15,463 nucleotides of DNA from an uncultured Caldilineales bacterium (GTDB taxonomy: Bacteria > Chloroflexota > Anaerolineae > JAAEKA01): NCBI GenBank assembly GCA_937907455.1, contig CALESQ010000042.1, positions 1 to 15,463 of the forward strand, given 5' to 3'. The position numbers were made by a program, and so were the translations under genes. Shown here piece after piece: positions 5,409-12,494 of the stretch; position 1 is the first letter of the stretch; every line of letters starts with the position of its first letter. A model generated the notes under the pieces. The model did not search any database, had not been told where the DNA came from, and saw nothing but the letters and a program-made list of their open reading frames with translations.

Positions 5409-7145
5409 ATGGACGCTTCTTTTGTTTTTGTTCGCAGAAAAAAATGGCTTGGCCTGGTGGCAGGCATAGCAGCGTTGATGCTGCTCTTTGCGGCCCCAGT
5501 GCTGGCCCAAACCGCGTCAGCCCGCGCGTGGTCGCCAGGCACTCCGTTGGCTATGCCGCCCGATCCGCCCGCCGATATACCGGGCATGGAACCTTTCATC
5601 GAAGTCACCACCATTCAGGGCATTCAGGATGCGTTCAACGCGGCGCGCACCAGTGAAAACACCGATGCCGTCCCCGCTGACTACGAACCGATGCCCATGA
5701 TGAACCTCACCGGCAGCTTCACCCAGGCCGCCTGGGATGCCCTGACGCCAGGCCAGCAGGGGCTGTGGCTGTTGAACAGCGAGCGCGCCGCACGCGGCAT
5801 TCCCCAATTTGAAGGCATTAATGCTGACCTGGAAGCGGTAATGCAGGGTTGGACCGATCATCTGCTGGCGGTGGGGCCGCCCTATGGCCATGGCGATCCC
5901 ATTGCGCGCGTGGAGGCCAATCCCAATTTGGCGGGATGTTATCAAGCTTTTGCCGAGAATCTGGCCTACTATTCGCCGATCAACGCACCGCTGCTGTATC
6001 CCGTGGCCGAAGCAATTTACGATTGGACCTATGAGGATGTGATGAGCAGTTGGGGACATCGCCACAATGACCTGACTGACGGCTATTTTGACAATAACGG
6101 CGCGACCGGGCAGGAAGGTTTGCTGGGCTTTGCTGTTTCCATTGGGGTAAATAACAACGGCTTCCCCATTGTGATCATCGGCGTGGATTTCTACGATCCC
6201 AGAAGGACTTGCCCGCAGTTGGCTCCGCCTGCTCCCAGCGCCATTCACGCAGACTATGGCGATCAGCCTGGCTATGGGGCTGTCTGGCACACCGGCACTG
6301 ATCTGCGACTGGGGGCTACAAAAACGCTGGAGTCAACTACCCCTGCCACAGACACCGGCGACGACGGCATCAGCTTCGGCGCGTTCAATGCCGGTCAGAC
6401 CGCCATAATCACGGCGAATATACAGGGAGACGGGGGGAACGTGTATTGGTTGCGCTTGTGGTTCGACTGGGACGGCAACGGCGTGTTCGATGATGTCAGC
6501 GAACTGGCAGCCGATCAGTCTGTAGTCAATGGCAACAATGCGATCACCGTGGTTGTGCCGTCTGGCATTACCGCCGGGGTGAAGTACCGTGCCCGCTTGT
6601 ATGATAGTGCTACAGCGCCTACCGGCACTGGTGAGGCTATTCATTCGGCCTATGGGGGCGCGGCCGGGGGCGAGGTAGAAGATGGTGCATCGCCGGCACC
6701 GCTGGCTGTGTTGCTGGCTGATTTTAGCGCGGTGCAGCAGGGGCAAGCCGTTGTGGTGACGTGGGAAACCACTACCGAGCAGAACAATCGTGGCTTTAAC
6801 CTCTATCGCGGGGTTACGCCAGATGTGTGGGATCAGCGGCTCAACGGCGCGCTGATCCCTTCGCAGGTACAGGGCAGCTTGGGTGGCTTCCTTTACCGAT
6901 GGAACGATCAGCAAGATCTGGTGCAAGGCGACAGCTATTGGTACTGGCTGGAGGATGTAGATGTGAATGGCACAGCCACGATGCACGGACCGGTGAGCTT
7001 GACTTATCAGGCTCCTACCGCAGTGCAATTGGCCGGCATGAAGGCTGCCACGGCGTCGCTTGATCTCTATAGCCTGCTGTTGCTGGTTGTGCTGGGCCTG
7101 GCCGCATTGGCGATGCCCCTGCGGCGGCGTTTGTCAGGCGTTTAG
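5409..7145 (+). CDS. Secreted CAP/SCP-domain surface protein with GEVED domain and FN3-like anchor module (paralogue B)
   Basis: This 578-residue protein starts at the ATG at 5409, eight bases after AAAGGAA; upstream in-frame alternatives lack a ribosome site and would bury the signal peptide. Residues 1-34 are a signal peptide (RRKKWLGLVAGIAALMLLF, cleavage near VLAQ). Residues about 120-264 are the CAP domain with H161 (GHGD), E183 (AENLAYY), E201 (VAEAIYDW) and H217/H219 (WGHRHN). Residues 310-426 form a GEVED-type domain with WFDWDGNGVFDD at 351-362 and GEVED at 421-425. Residues 433-540 are the FN3-like module, then HGPVSLTYQAPTAVQL, a helix (553-568) and LRRR. The CAP part is strongly similar to paralogue A, but the module resembles that of the first surface gene more. 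The coding sequence looks GC-richer than paralogue A. Confidence 0.88.
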   Translation: MDASFVFVRRKKWLGLVAGIAALMLLFAAPVLAQTASARAWSPGTPLAMPPDPPADIPGMEPFIEVTTIQGIQDAFNAARTSENTDAVPADYEPMPMMNLTGSFTQAAWDALTPGQQGLWLLNSERAARGIPQFEGINADLEAVMQGWTDHLLAVGPPYGHGDPIARVEANPNLAGCYQAFAENLAYYSPINAPLLYPVAEAIYDWTYEDVMSSWGHRHNDLTDGYFDNNGATGQEGLLGFAVSIGVNNNGFPIVIIGVDFYDPRRTCPQLAPPAPSAIHADYGDQPGYGAVWHTGTDLRLGATKTLESTTPATDTGDDGISFGAFNAGQTAIITANIQGDGGNVYWLRLWFDWDGNGVFDDVSELAADQSVVNGNNAITVVVPSGITAGVKYRARLYDSATAPTGTGEAIHSAYGGAAGGEVEDGASPAPLAVLLADFSAVQQGQAVVVTWETTTEQNNRGFNLYRGVTPDVWDQRLNGALIPSQVQGSLGGFLYRWNDQQDLVQGDSYWYWLEDVDVNGTATMHGPVSLTYQAPTAVQLAGMKAATASLDLYSLLLLVVLGLAALAMPLRRRLSGV

Positions 7146-7306
7146 CACCTCAGTGATCAACCGGCCTTGCAGCCCGAACGGATGCAACGATAGCCGCAAT
7201 AGCTGCAAATTGGCCGCAAGGCGCTGCATTACCGTTTGTTATTCTGCGCGGCAGTCATAACGGTTGCAGAAACTAGGCTCTCCGTCTTTTCTAAGTTCTG
7301 GATGCA

Positions 7307-7341
7307 AAAAGTTGGCCCGGCTTCAGACCGGGCCAACTTTT
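7307..7341 (-). terminator. Terminator of tyrosine phenol-lyase gene
   Basis: AAAAGTTGGCCCGG (7307-7320) and CCGGGCCAACTTTT (7328-7341) form a perfect 14-bp stem with a 7-base loop. On the minus strand it follows the stop codon of the lyase by five bases and ends in a T run; on the plus strand it also ends in T-rich sequence, so it may work both ways between convergent genes. The rest of the gap 7146-7306 shows nothing. Confidence 0.88.
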
Positions 7342-7346
7342 GCGTT

Positions 7347-8762
7347 TTAACCAAAGCGCTCGAAGCGTGCCTGGAAGAAACGCAGGTATTTAGGTTCGTA
7401 GACCAGACGCAGGCCAGTGGCATTTTCGCGGGCATCATAGACCGCTTTCACGGCCTCGGCAGTCACATCCATGTGCGCTTGCGTGTACACGCGCCGGGGA
7501 ATGGTCAGGCGGGTCAGCTCCAGCTTGGGATAGTAGTGGTCACCGGTTTTAGGATCACGGCCCGCGCTGACAATGCCGCGCTCCATCGCTCGAATGCCAG
7601 AGTCGAGATATAACTCAGCAGCTAGCGTTTGCGCGGGGAAGCGATCCTGGGGGAGATGCGGATAAAAGCGTTTGGCATCCAGGAAAATGGCGTGGCCTCC
7701 TACAGGCTGCACCATTGGCACGCCCCAGTCGGTGAGCAATTCACCCAGGTAACGCACCTGTCCTACGCGCGAACGTATGTATTCATCCTGTACCGACTCG
7801 ACAATGCCGATAGCCATCGCCTCCAGATCGCGTCCGGCCAGGCCGCCATAGGTGTGTAAGCCCTCGAAGATCACCACCTGGTTGCGCAGCTCCTCGAAGA
7901 GATCCCAATCGTTCACGGCCAGCCAGCCGCCGATGTTTACCAGGCTGTCTTTCTTGGCGCTGATCCAGGCGCCGTCGGTGTAGCTGCAAAACTCCAGCAA
8001 AATTTGGGCAATGCTGTGTTCGGCGTAACCTTCCTCGCGTTCCTGAATAAAGAGCGAGTTTTCTATCATGCGCGTAGCGTCGAGATAGATTTTGATGCCG
8101 TGGCGGTCGCACAGGGCACGCAGGGCGCGTACGTTGGCCATGCTCACCGGCTGGCCACCGGCCATATTCACCGTGCCTGCCAGACTGATGTAGGCGATTT
8201 TGTCTGCACCTACGCGGTCAATCAGGGCTTGCACCTTGTCCAGGTCTATGTTGCCTTTGAAGGGATGCAGGTTGGTAGAGTCATGGGCTTCGTCAATGAT
8301 TACATCTACAAAAGTGGCACCGGCCAGCTCTTGATGCAGCCGCGTGGTGGTGAAGTACATGTTGCCGCCCACCCACTGCCCCGGCTTGATAGCCGAGCGT
8401 GACAGCAGATGTTCGGCGCCGCGTCCCTGGTGTGTAGGTACGATGTAGCGATAGCCGTAGTGGGTCTGGATAGCCGCTTCCAGGTTGTAGAAGTTGCGGC
8501 TGCCGGCGTAGGCTTCATCACCCAGCATCATGCCGGCCCATTGGCGGTCGCTCATGGCGTTGGTGCCGCTGTCAGTCAGCAGGTCAATGTATACATCTTC
8601 GGAACGCAGCAAAAACGTGTTGTAGCCCGCCTCAGTCAGGGCAGCTTGCCGTTCGGTGCGGCTGATGACGTGCAGCGGCTCCACCATCTTGATTTTCCAG
8701 GGTTCGGCCCAGGAGCGGCGGCCAAATTGCTGGCCCATGGTTTGTGGGGTGTGTTGGGGCAT
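7347..8762 (-). CDS. tpl: Tyrosine phenol-lyase (PLP-dependent beta-eliminating lyase)
   Basis: The 471-residue product cleaves L-tyrosine to phenol, pyruvate and ammonia using PLP in the cytoplasm. It aligns with Citrobacter freundii tyrosine phenol-lyase from memory at a constant offset of 14 residues. Matching residues are S65, G66, E83 (potassium site), Y85, R114 (HQGRGAE), T138, D228 and R231 (LDATR), K271 (Schiff-base lysine of SAKKD), N276, R395 (RAMERG) and F462/F463 (LRFF). The Arg and the two Phe are the residues that separate this enzyme from tryptophanase, which has Ile and His-Phe there. The ATG at 8762 is chosen because AAAGGAG lies about 11 bases upstream and the length fits the family (about 456); in-frame starts up to 8909 add non-conserved residues. 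It stands alone between two strong terminators. Broad annotation as tryptophanase would be the main alternative. Confidence 0.9.
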   Translation of the reverse strand: MPQHTPQTMGQQFGRRSWAEPWKIKMVEPLHVISRTERQAALTEAGYNTFLLRSEDVYIDLLTDSGTNAMSDRQWAGMMLGDEAYAGSRNFYNLEAAIQTHYGYRYIVPTHQGRGAEHLLSRSAIKPGQWVGGNMYFTTTRLHQELAGATFVDVIIDEAHDSTNLHPFKGNIDLDKVQALIDRVGADKIAYISLAGTVNMAGGQPVSMANVRALRALCDRHGIKIYLDATRMIENSLFIQEREEGYAEHSIAQILLEFCSYTDGAWISAKKDSLVNIGGWLAVNDWDLFEELRNQVVIFEGLHTYGGLAGRDLEAMAIGIVESVQDEYIRSRVGQVRYLGELLTDWGVPMVQPVGGHAIFLDAKRFYPHLPQDRFPAQTLAAELYLDSGIRAMERGIVSAGRDPKTGDHYYPKLELTRLTIPRRVYTQAHMDVTAEAVKAVYDARENATGLRLVYEPKYLRFFQARFERFG

Positions 8763-8913
8763 GGGGTGGTTGTCTCCTTTGACAAGCGTGTTGGGGATTG
8801 GGAAAGTGATAGATTGGTAGGTTTTAATGTCGGAGGCGGGTAGATGGGGAAACTGGTGGTTGGGCGGTTTATTATTTCCGCTGTACCAATTCAGTAATCT
8901 GCCAGTCATCTTT

Positions 8914-8926
8914 GACTCACTGAGTC
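8914..8926. promoter_or_regulatory. Perfect 13-base palindrome upstream of tyrosine phenol-lyase
   Basis: GACTCA-C-TGAGTC is a perfect inverted repeat about 150 bases upstream of the lyase ATG, in the 217-base gap before it. It could be an operator. It does not match the TyrR box known from enterobacterial tpl. No convincing promoter was found in this gap. Confidence 0.25.
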
Positions 8927-8979
8927 TACCATCGTTTGGCTGGGGCGAGGAATCTGATGAGGAGGTAGTCTTTGCGCCG

Positions 8980-9032
8980 CCCCATAAAAAAAATCCCCGA
9001 TCCGGTCCGGATCGGGGATTTTTTTTATGGGG
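8980..9032 (-). terminator. Perfect 26-bp-arm bidirectional terminator
   Basis: Positions 8980-9005 and 9007-9032 are perfect inverted complements around a single T. Each arm runs from CCCCAT through eight A and ATCCCCGATCCGG. The GC stem with an A8/T8 base gives an intrinsic terminator in either direction. It ends the minus-strand lipoprotein region 13 bases after the stop at 9045 and insulates the lyase gene. Confidence 0.9.
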
Positions 9033-9044
9033 GTATGGCTGGGT

Positions 9045-9518
9045 TTAGCGTTTTCGTGACGAGGAGCTTTTTTTGCGCCGTGCAGGCACATTAGGCAGAA
9101 TATTGTTGCCAGAACTGGAACTCATTTCGGTTTCGGTGCCATCTCCGTAGCGGCTGGCGTAGCGATAGTAGTAGTAGTAGTAGTAACCGCTCTTGCGCTG
9201 GGTAAGCTTGTTCAGCACCACGCCCATCGGCTGCACGCCTACACTCTTGAGGCGCAGGATGGCCTGAGTTAGCATCTCGCGGCGTGTTTCGCCTACACCA
9301 ACCACCAGCACAGCCCCATCTACCTGGCTTGCCAGAATCGAGGCATCTGCTACCGCCAATGTCGCAGTTGGCGCAGGGGTATCAGAAGGGCGCAGAGCGA
9401 GTTGCGGCACTGGTTTGGCCCGTGGGCTGCATGAAGAAGCCGTTAGCATGATAACAACGGCTAGATACGAAATGACTAAGGGGCGTAGTTTTTCTTTGCG
9501 GCCCGTTACGGGTCTCAT
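9045..9518 (-). CDS. Lipoprotein N-terminus fused to C-terminal end of a BY-kinase (chimera)
   Basis: This 157-residue ORF starts at the ATG at 9518, five bases after AGGAGA. Residues about 10-30 form a lipoprotein-type signal (LVISYLAVVIMLTASSC), followed by a Pro/Thr-rich linker. From TLAVADASILASQVDG onward it matches the region of bacterial tyrosine kinases (CpsD/Wzc type) beginning at Walker B: VDGAVLVVGVGETRRE, then VGVQPMGVVLNK, then a tyrosine cluster with seven consecutive Tyr and two more. Walker A and A' are absent, so it cannot be a kinase. Its N-terminus (SSCSPRAKPVPQLALRPS) resembles that of the neighbouring broken lipoprotein (TACSSKSPSAQLPKLRPS). A deletion fusion is inferred. 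It may be a relic or an exported tyrosine-rich lipoprotein; function is unknown. Confidence 0.7.
   Translation of the reverse strand: MRPVTGRKEKLRPLVISYLAVVIMLTASSCSPRAKPVPQLALRPSDTPAPTATLAVADASILASQVDGAVLVVGVGETRREMLTQAILRLKSVGVQPMGVVLNKLTQRKSGYYYYYYYRYASRYGDGTETEMSSSSGNNILPNVPARRKKSSSSRKR
9168..9185. repeat. (GTA)6 trinucleotide run encoding the tyrosine cluster
   Basis: Six GTA units on the plus strand read as TAC codons on the minus strand and give six of the seven consecutive tyrosines. Slippage would change the tyrosine number without breaking the frame. Confidence 0.9.
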
Positions 9519-9563
9519 GTAGTTCTCCTGAATAAAGCGTGGGTTGAACCGGCAGCGCAGGTC

Positions 9564-10682
9564 TTACGGAATGGGTGTAGGCAGCGGCGTACCAGTAGGT
9601 GTGGGTTGAAAAGATACAGTTGGCGACGGCTGCGAGGACGCGATCCGCTCAAAGGTGAACCGGCGACCAGCAGCAGCTATGCCGATGGGGCGTGCGGTGT
9701 CCTGTGTCACCACACGCACCCCCCATAAGTACACGCCGGGTTCCAGAGGAAGATTGGGGTTCGCATCCAGGCCAGCCAGGTCAATCTGTATGGCTGTATT
9801 GGTTGTAGGTGCGGCCATGCCCAGGCCATCACGCAGTGGGTCCTGTCCGAGCTGATAAAAAATCACTTCGTAGGCCTGCCCGGCCAGCAGTCCGCCGTTA
9901 GTCACACTTCATCTGAACAAGATTCTGCCGCTAAGCGCGTCGGTGTCGCTGGGGTCCAGCAAAGCAACTACTACGTTGGCAGAAGCTGGCTGCGCTGTTG
10001 CCGTGGGAGTAGCTATCGCCGTGAAAATCGGCGCAGCAGAAAGCACAATAAGCGTGGCAGTAGGTGTGTCAGTAGTAGCTGTGGGCGAAGACAGGGCAAC
10101 GGGTGCGGCGGTAGGCAAAGTTATGAAGATTCTGCCTGCCTTGAACTTGTCGGCAGCAAAAGAAAGTACCAACTCTCTGGCCTCTGCCGGTACATCGAAG
10201 CCCAGTTGTGCCCGAACTGTCTCACCGGGGGCCAGATCCACATCAGGTGCAGTGCCGCGGATGGCTGCTACTGCCGGTAGAGCAATTTTGTAGAACCGGT
10301 TGGCACTGTCTTTGAGCATCAAATCGCGGGCGGTGTTGATACTCACCAATTGCTCGCCGATGTTTTGCATCATCAGGGTCAACAGCACCCATTGTCGCCC
10401 CGGCTGGGGCGCAGAGCTGACAGCGGTCGCCGGAATTTCGGCAACATTTAACACCAGGTCTCCCACAGTTACGGTTTCATCAAGGTTAACCGTGGTGATA
10501 GGGTAAGATGACGAGGCGGCAAGCGCTGGCGTCGAGCGGATCACGCGCGTGCCGGTGGGCATGGGGGTGGCAGTGGCTGCCGGAGTGGGGCTGGGACGCA
10601 GCTTGGGCAACTGCGCCGATGGCGATTTGGAAGAGCAGGCAGTACTGGCAATCACCGCCAGCACTGCTAAAATCAGCCGCAT
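9564..10682 (-). pseudogene. DUF4352-type lipoprotein with Ig-like C-terminus, interrupted by in-frame TGA
   Basis: The frame runs for 373 codons from the ATG at 10682 to 9564, with one internal TGA at 9911-9909 (codon 258). Residues 1-16 are a lipoprotein signal (MRLILAVLAVIASTAC), then a Pro/Thr linker. Residues about 65-190 match DUF4352 (VTVGDLVLNVAEIP, GRQWVLLTLMMQNIG, LAPGETVRAQLGFDVP). A second Thr-rich linker leads to a beta domain: LLDPSDTDALSGRILFR, stop, SVTNGGLLAGQAYEVIFYQLG. The stop sits where this fold normally has Trp (FRW), so TGG to TGA explains it. The IS element ends about four bases upstream of the ATG and no ribosome site remains there. It was probably a surface lipoprotein co-transcribed with the chimera at 9045-9518. 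A sequencing error or readthrough at the TGA is possible. Confidence 0.75.
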
Positions 10683-10686
10683 AATC

Positions 10687-10713
10687 GGTTGTGTACGGAT
10701 TTCGGTTGAAATT
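10687..10713 (+). repeat. Left terminal inverted repeat of IS
   Basis: GGTTGTGTACGGA is followed by TTTCGGTTGAAATT. It is inverted relative to 12091-12117, perfect over 10700-10713. The core itself has a small internal palindrome (TTTC-GGTT-GAAA). Confidence 0.75.
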
Positions 10714-10780
10714 GCAAGCGAGGCGGAATCCGAGTAAGGTATAGGGTGCAAACCAAGAACCTGAAAGGAGACCGCCTCGT

Positions 10781-12091
10781 ATGGCAAGCGTACTACCAGA
10801 ACGACGATCTGTCAATGGACGAGCAGCCCTTGATCAGATGTTAGAAGATGCCTATCGTAGCATTGAGCAGGTGATAACCGAGCGGTTGATGCTGTGGTTG
10901 GAAGTAGCGTTGACGACCCTGCTGGGCCGACAGTCGCACGAGCGACGGGCGCACGTGCGGCATTGGGTTGAGCAGAATGGCGAGTGTGCCAAGTGCCATT
11001 CGCACGAAAGCAGGCGTTTCAGCCGCAATGGCAGCCGACCTCGGAAGCTATACTACCTGGATTTCACCTTGCATCTGCGTCTGCCACGGCTGGTGTGCGT
11101 TTGTGGCGGCAGTGTCCGGGTGGACTTTGGCGGCATCCTGCGTCCCTATCAGCGGCTCAGTGATGACGTTGATGAGCAAATCCAACAGTGGGGCAAACTG
11201 GGTCTGAGTTTACGCAGTATGCGGTCACAGTTATCTAATCTGCATCTGGGTCCCTTGGCGCTCAGCACGTTGACTGAGCGTCTACACCGTCTTAAGACAC
11301 TCAATCCGGCTAGAAACCCCGAAGATGTGCCGTCTATCCTGTTGGTGGACGCCATTTGGGCCACCCAATTGCGGCCCAACGGCCACTATAAGCTAGACAG
11401 AAAGGGCCGACGCCATGCGATCAAAGGCCGAGTGAAGCGTCCCATCTTCATTGCGATGGGAATCTGGCCCGGCGAAGATCGTTGCGAGATCCTGGACTGG
11501 CAGTTAGGCGAGAACGAGGAAGCCGAAGCCTGGATCACTTTCCTCGGTTCTCTGGAAGAACAAGGTATTCGCGGCGCCAATGGCCTGCAACTGATCATCC
11601 ATGATGGCGGCAGCGGCCTCTGCTCTGCCTTACGTATGGTCCACTTCGATGCCGAACAGCAGCGTTGTCTCTTCCACAAACTGCAAAACATCTACAACGC
11701 CCTCGAGGCACCGCAGCACCTCTCACCAAAACAGCGCCGCCGCCACAAAAAGACCATCTTCAAGGACTTCCGTGAAATCTGGGATGCCAAACACTACCAG
11801 ACCATGCTCCGCTGCTATCTCAAAGTGGTCCGCACCTATCGCTTCTCTCAGCCCAATGCCGTGGCTACTCTGCGCCGTGACTTCCGCCACACGGTCACCT
11901 ACTACCACTTCGAACAACTCTTCCCTGACTGGTCCCGTCAGCACCTGCGAACTACCAGCCGATTGGAACGCTTTAACCGTACTATCCGCTTCCGGCTCAA
12001 TGCCGCCAATGCCTATCATTCCGACGCCGGTCTGCAAGCTATGCTCGCCCATGAAGCTCATGCGTTTAACCATTCACAAACACCGAACTAA
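10781..12091 (+). CDS. Mutator/IS256-superfamily transposase
   Basis: This 436-residue, apparently intact transposase catalyses cut-and-paste or copy movement of the element. The ATG follows AAAGGAG (10764-10770) by 10 bases. Residues 69-108 hold a zinc-binding pattern (CAKC at 69-72, CVC at 106-108). The DDE triad candidates are D190 (LLVDAIW), D275 (IIHDGGSGL) and E396 (SRLERFNR). The QRCLFH motif (C296, H299) between the second D and E is the C-x2-H signature of mutator/IS256-type transposases, as is GENEEAEAW before it. The N-terminal zinc ribbon also recalls ISL3-type enzymes, but the C-x2-H motif favours an IS256-like group. The frame is uninterrupted, so it may be active. Confidence 0.88.
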   Translation: MASVLPERRSVNGRAALDQMLEDAYRSIEQVITERLMLWLEVALTTLLGRQSHERRAHVRHWVEQNGECAKCHSHESRRFSRNGSRPRKLYYLDFTLHLRLPRLVCVCGGSVRVDFGGILRPYQRLSDDVDEQIQQWGKLGLSLRSMRSQLSNLHLGPLALSTLTERLHRLKTLNPARNPEDVPSILLVDAIWATQLRPNGHYKLDRKGRRHAIKGRVKRPIFIAMGIWPGEDRCEILDWQLGENEEAEAWITFLGSLEEQGIRGANGLQLIIHDGGSGLCSALRMVHFDAEQQRCLFHKLQNIYNALEAPQHLSPKQRRRHKKTIFKDFREIWDAKHYQTMLRCYLKVVRTYRFSQPNAVATLRRDFRHTVTYYHFEQLFPDWSRQHLRTTSRLERFNRTIRFRLNAANAYHSDAGLQAMLAHEAHAFNHSQTPN

Positions 12092-12117
12092 ATTTCAACC
12101 GAAAGTCATACATTACC
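12091..12117 (+). repeat. Right terminal inverted repeat of IS
   Basis: AATTTCAACCGAAA (12091-12104) is the perfect complement of 10700-10713, and the following GTCATACATTACC matches the left end partially. It overlaps the last base of the transposase stop codon. Confidence 0.75.
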
Positions 12118-12326
12118 CAGTTTTTTTCTAACATTACACCGTCAATCAAAATCTGACCATTACCATAAGCATTTGCTGCGTTTCATAGCCTACCAAGTGC
12201 TGCTGGTTTCTAAAAAATCATCCGTTTGGTCTTTGTTCGGTCTTCAGGGTCGGCTTGCTTCGGCAGTCGGCCCTGCTTGTTGTGCAACCTCATACGATTA
12301 TGAAGAGATTGTAAGCCTTTTGCTGC
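12118..12326. other. Non-coding stretch after the IS
   Basis: No reading frame with a ribosome site or protein character is seen. CATTAC occurs at 12132 and 12158, in addition to the IS end (12111). This stretch may contain the original upstream region of the lipoprotein gene displaced by the IS, read on the minus strand. The only structured part is the hairpin at 12245-12275. Confidence 0.5.
12245..12275 (+). other. Strong hairpin with TTCG tetraloop
   Basis: CAGGGTCGGCTTGC (12245-12258) pairs with GCAGTCGGCCCTG (12263-12275) around TTCG, with one bulged T and two G-T wobbles. UUCG closed by C-G is an exceptionally stable RNA loop. No T run follows, so it is not a canonical terminator on this strand; on the minus strand no clear T run follows either. 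Confidence 0.5.
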
Positions 12327-12355
12327 TTGAGATAGGAACTGGATGAGAGTATAAT
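12327..12355 (+). promoter_or_regulatory. Sigma-70-type promoter of the nuclease gene
   Basis: TTGAGA (12327-12332) and TATAAT (12350-12355) are separated by exactly 17 bases. This gives a 5/6 match at -35, a perfect -10 and optimal spacing. The predicted start is near 12362, leaving a leader of about 200 bases. Confidence 0.75.
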
Positions 12356-12459
12356 AGAAGCGCCCGAAGTAGCCTGCTGTTGGTGGAGGCTATTTCAGGC
12401 CTGGTTGCACCGTTTGATCTCCCCTGGCGCGGAGATGGATGCTGTGCTCTGCCCATTGG

Positions 12460-12494
12460 TTAACCGGATCTTAACCGGCCGTTCACCGGTTTTT
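12460..12494 (+). promoter_or_regulatory. Leader repeat TTAACCGG x2 with alternative hairpin and T run
   Basis: TTAACCGG occurs at 12460-12467 and 12471-12478. Either copy's AACCGG can pair with CCGGTT at 12486-12491, which runs into TTTTTG. The two left arms are mutually exclusive, so the leader could form two alternative hairpins. The stem is only 6 bp, so a strong terminator is unlikely. It lies 70 bases before the nuclease ATG. Confidence 0.35.

Larger units (their letters stand above)
10687..12117 (+). mobile_element. IS256/mutator-like insertion sequence
   Basis: The element is about 1.43 kb with one transposase gene. Imperfect terminal inverted repeats of about 27 bases run from 10687 to 10713 and from 12117 back to 12091. 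The inner 14 (TTTCGGTTGAAATT) are perfect and the outer 13 match at most positions, starting GGT. No target site duplication is visible at these ends (flanks GCATAATC and CAGTTTTT), so the exact ends are uncertain or a later rearrangement occurred. The left end abuts the broken lipoprotein gene. Confidence 0.8.

Noticed and set aside
5517..6290. 257-codon antisense reading frame over the second CAP gene
   Set aside because: It is a shadow of the GC-rich CAP coding sequence; no ribosome site, no recognisable domain, and the plus-strand protein is clearly real.
6333..7028. 231-codon antisense reading frame over the GEVED and module region
   Set aside because: The sense frame has clear motifs; the antisense product has no protein character or start signal.
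7347..8762. Tryptophanase assignment
   Set aside because: Residues that distinguish the enzymes (R395, F462) match tyrosine phenol-lyase, and the alignment to it is gap-free.
8004..8843. Plus-strand frames of 132 and 144 codons over the lyase gene
   Set aside because: They are shadows of the lyase, whose every catalytic residue is present on the minus strand.
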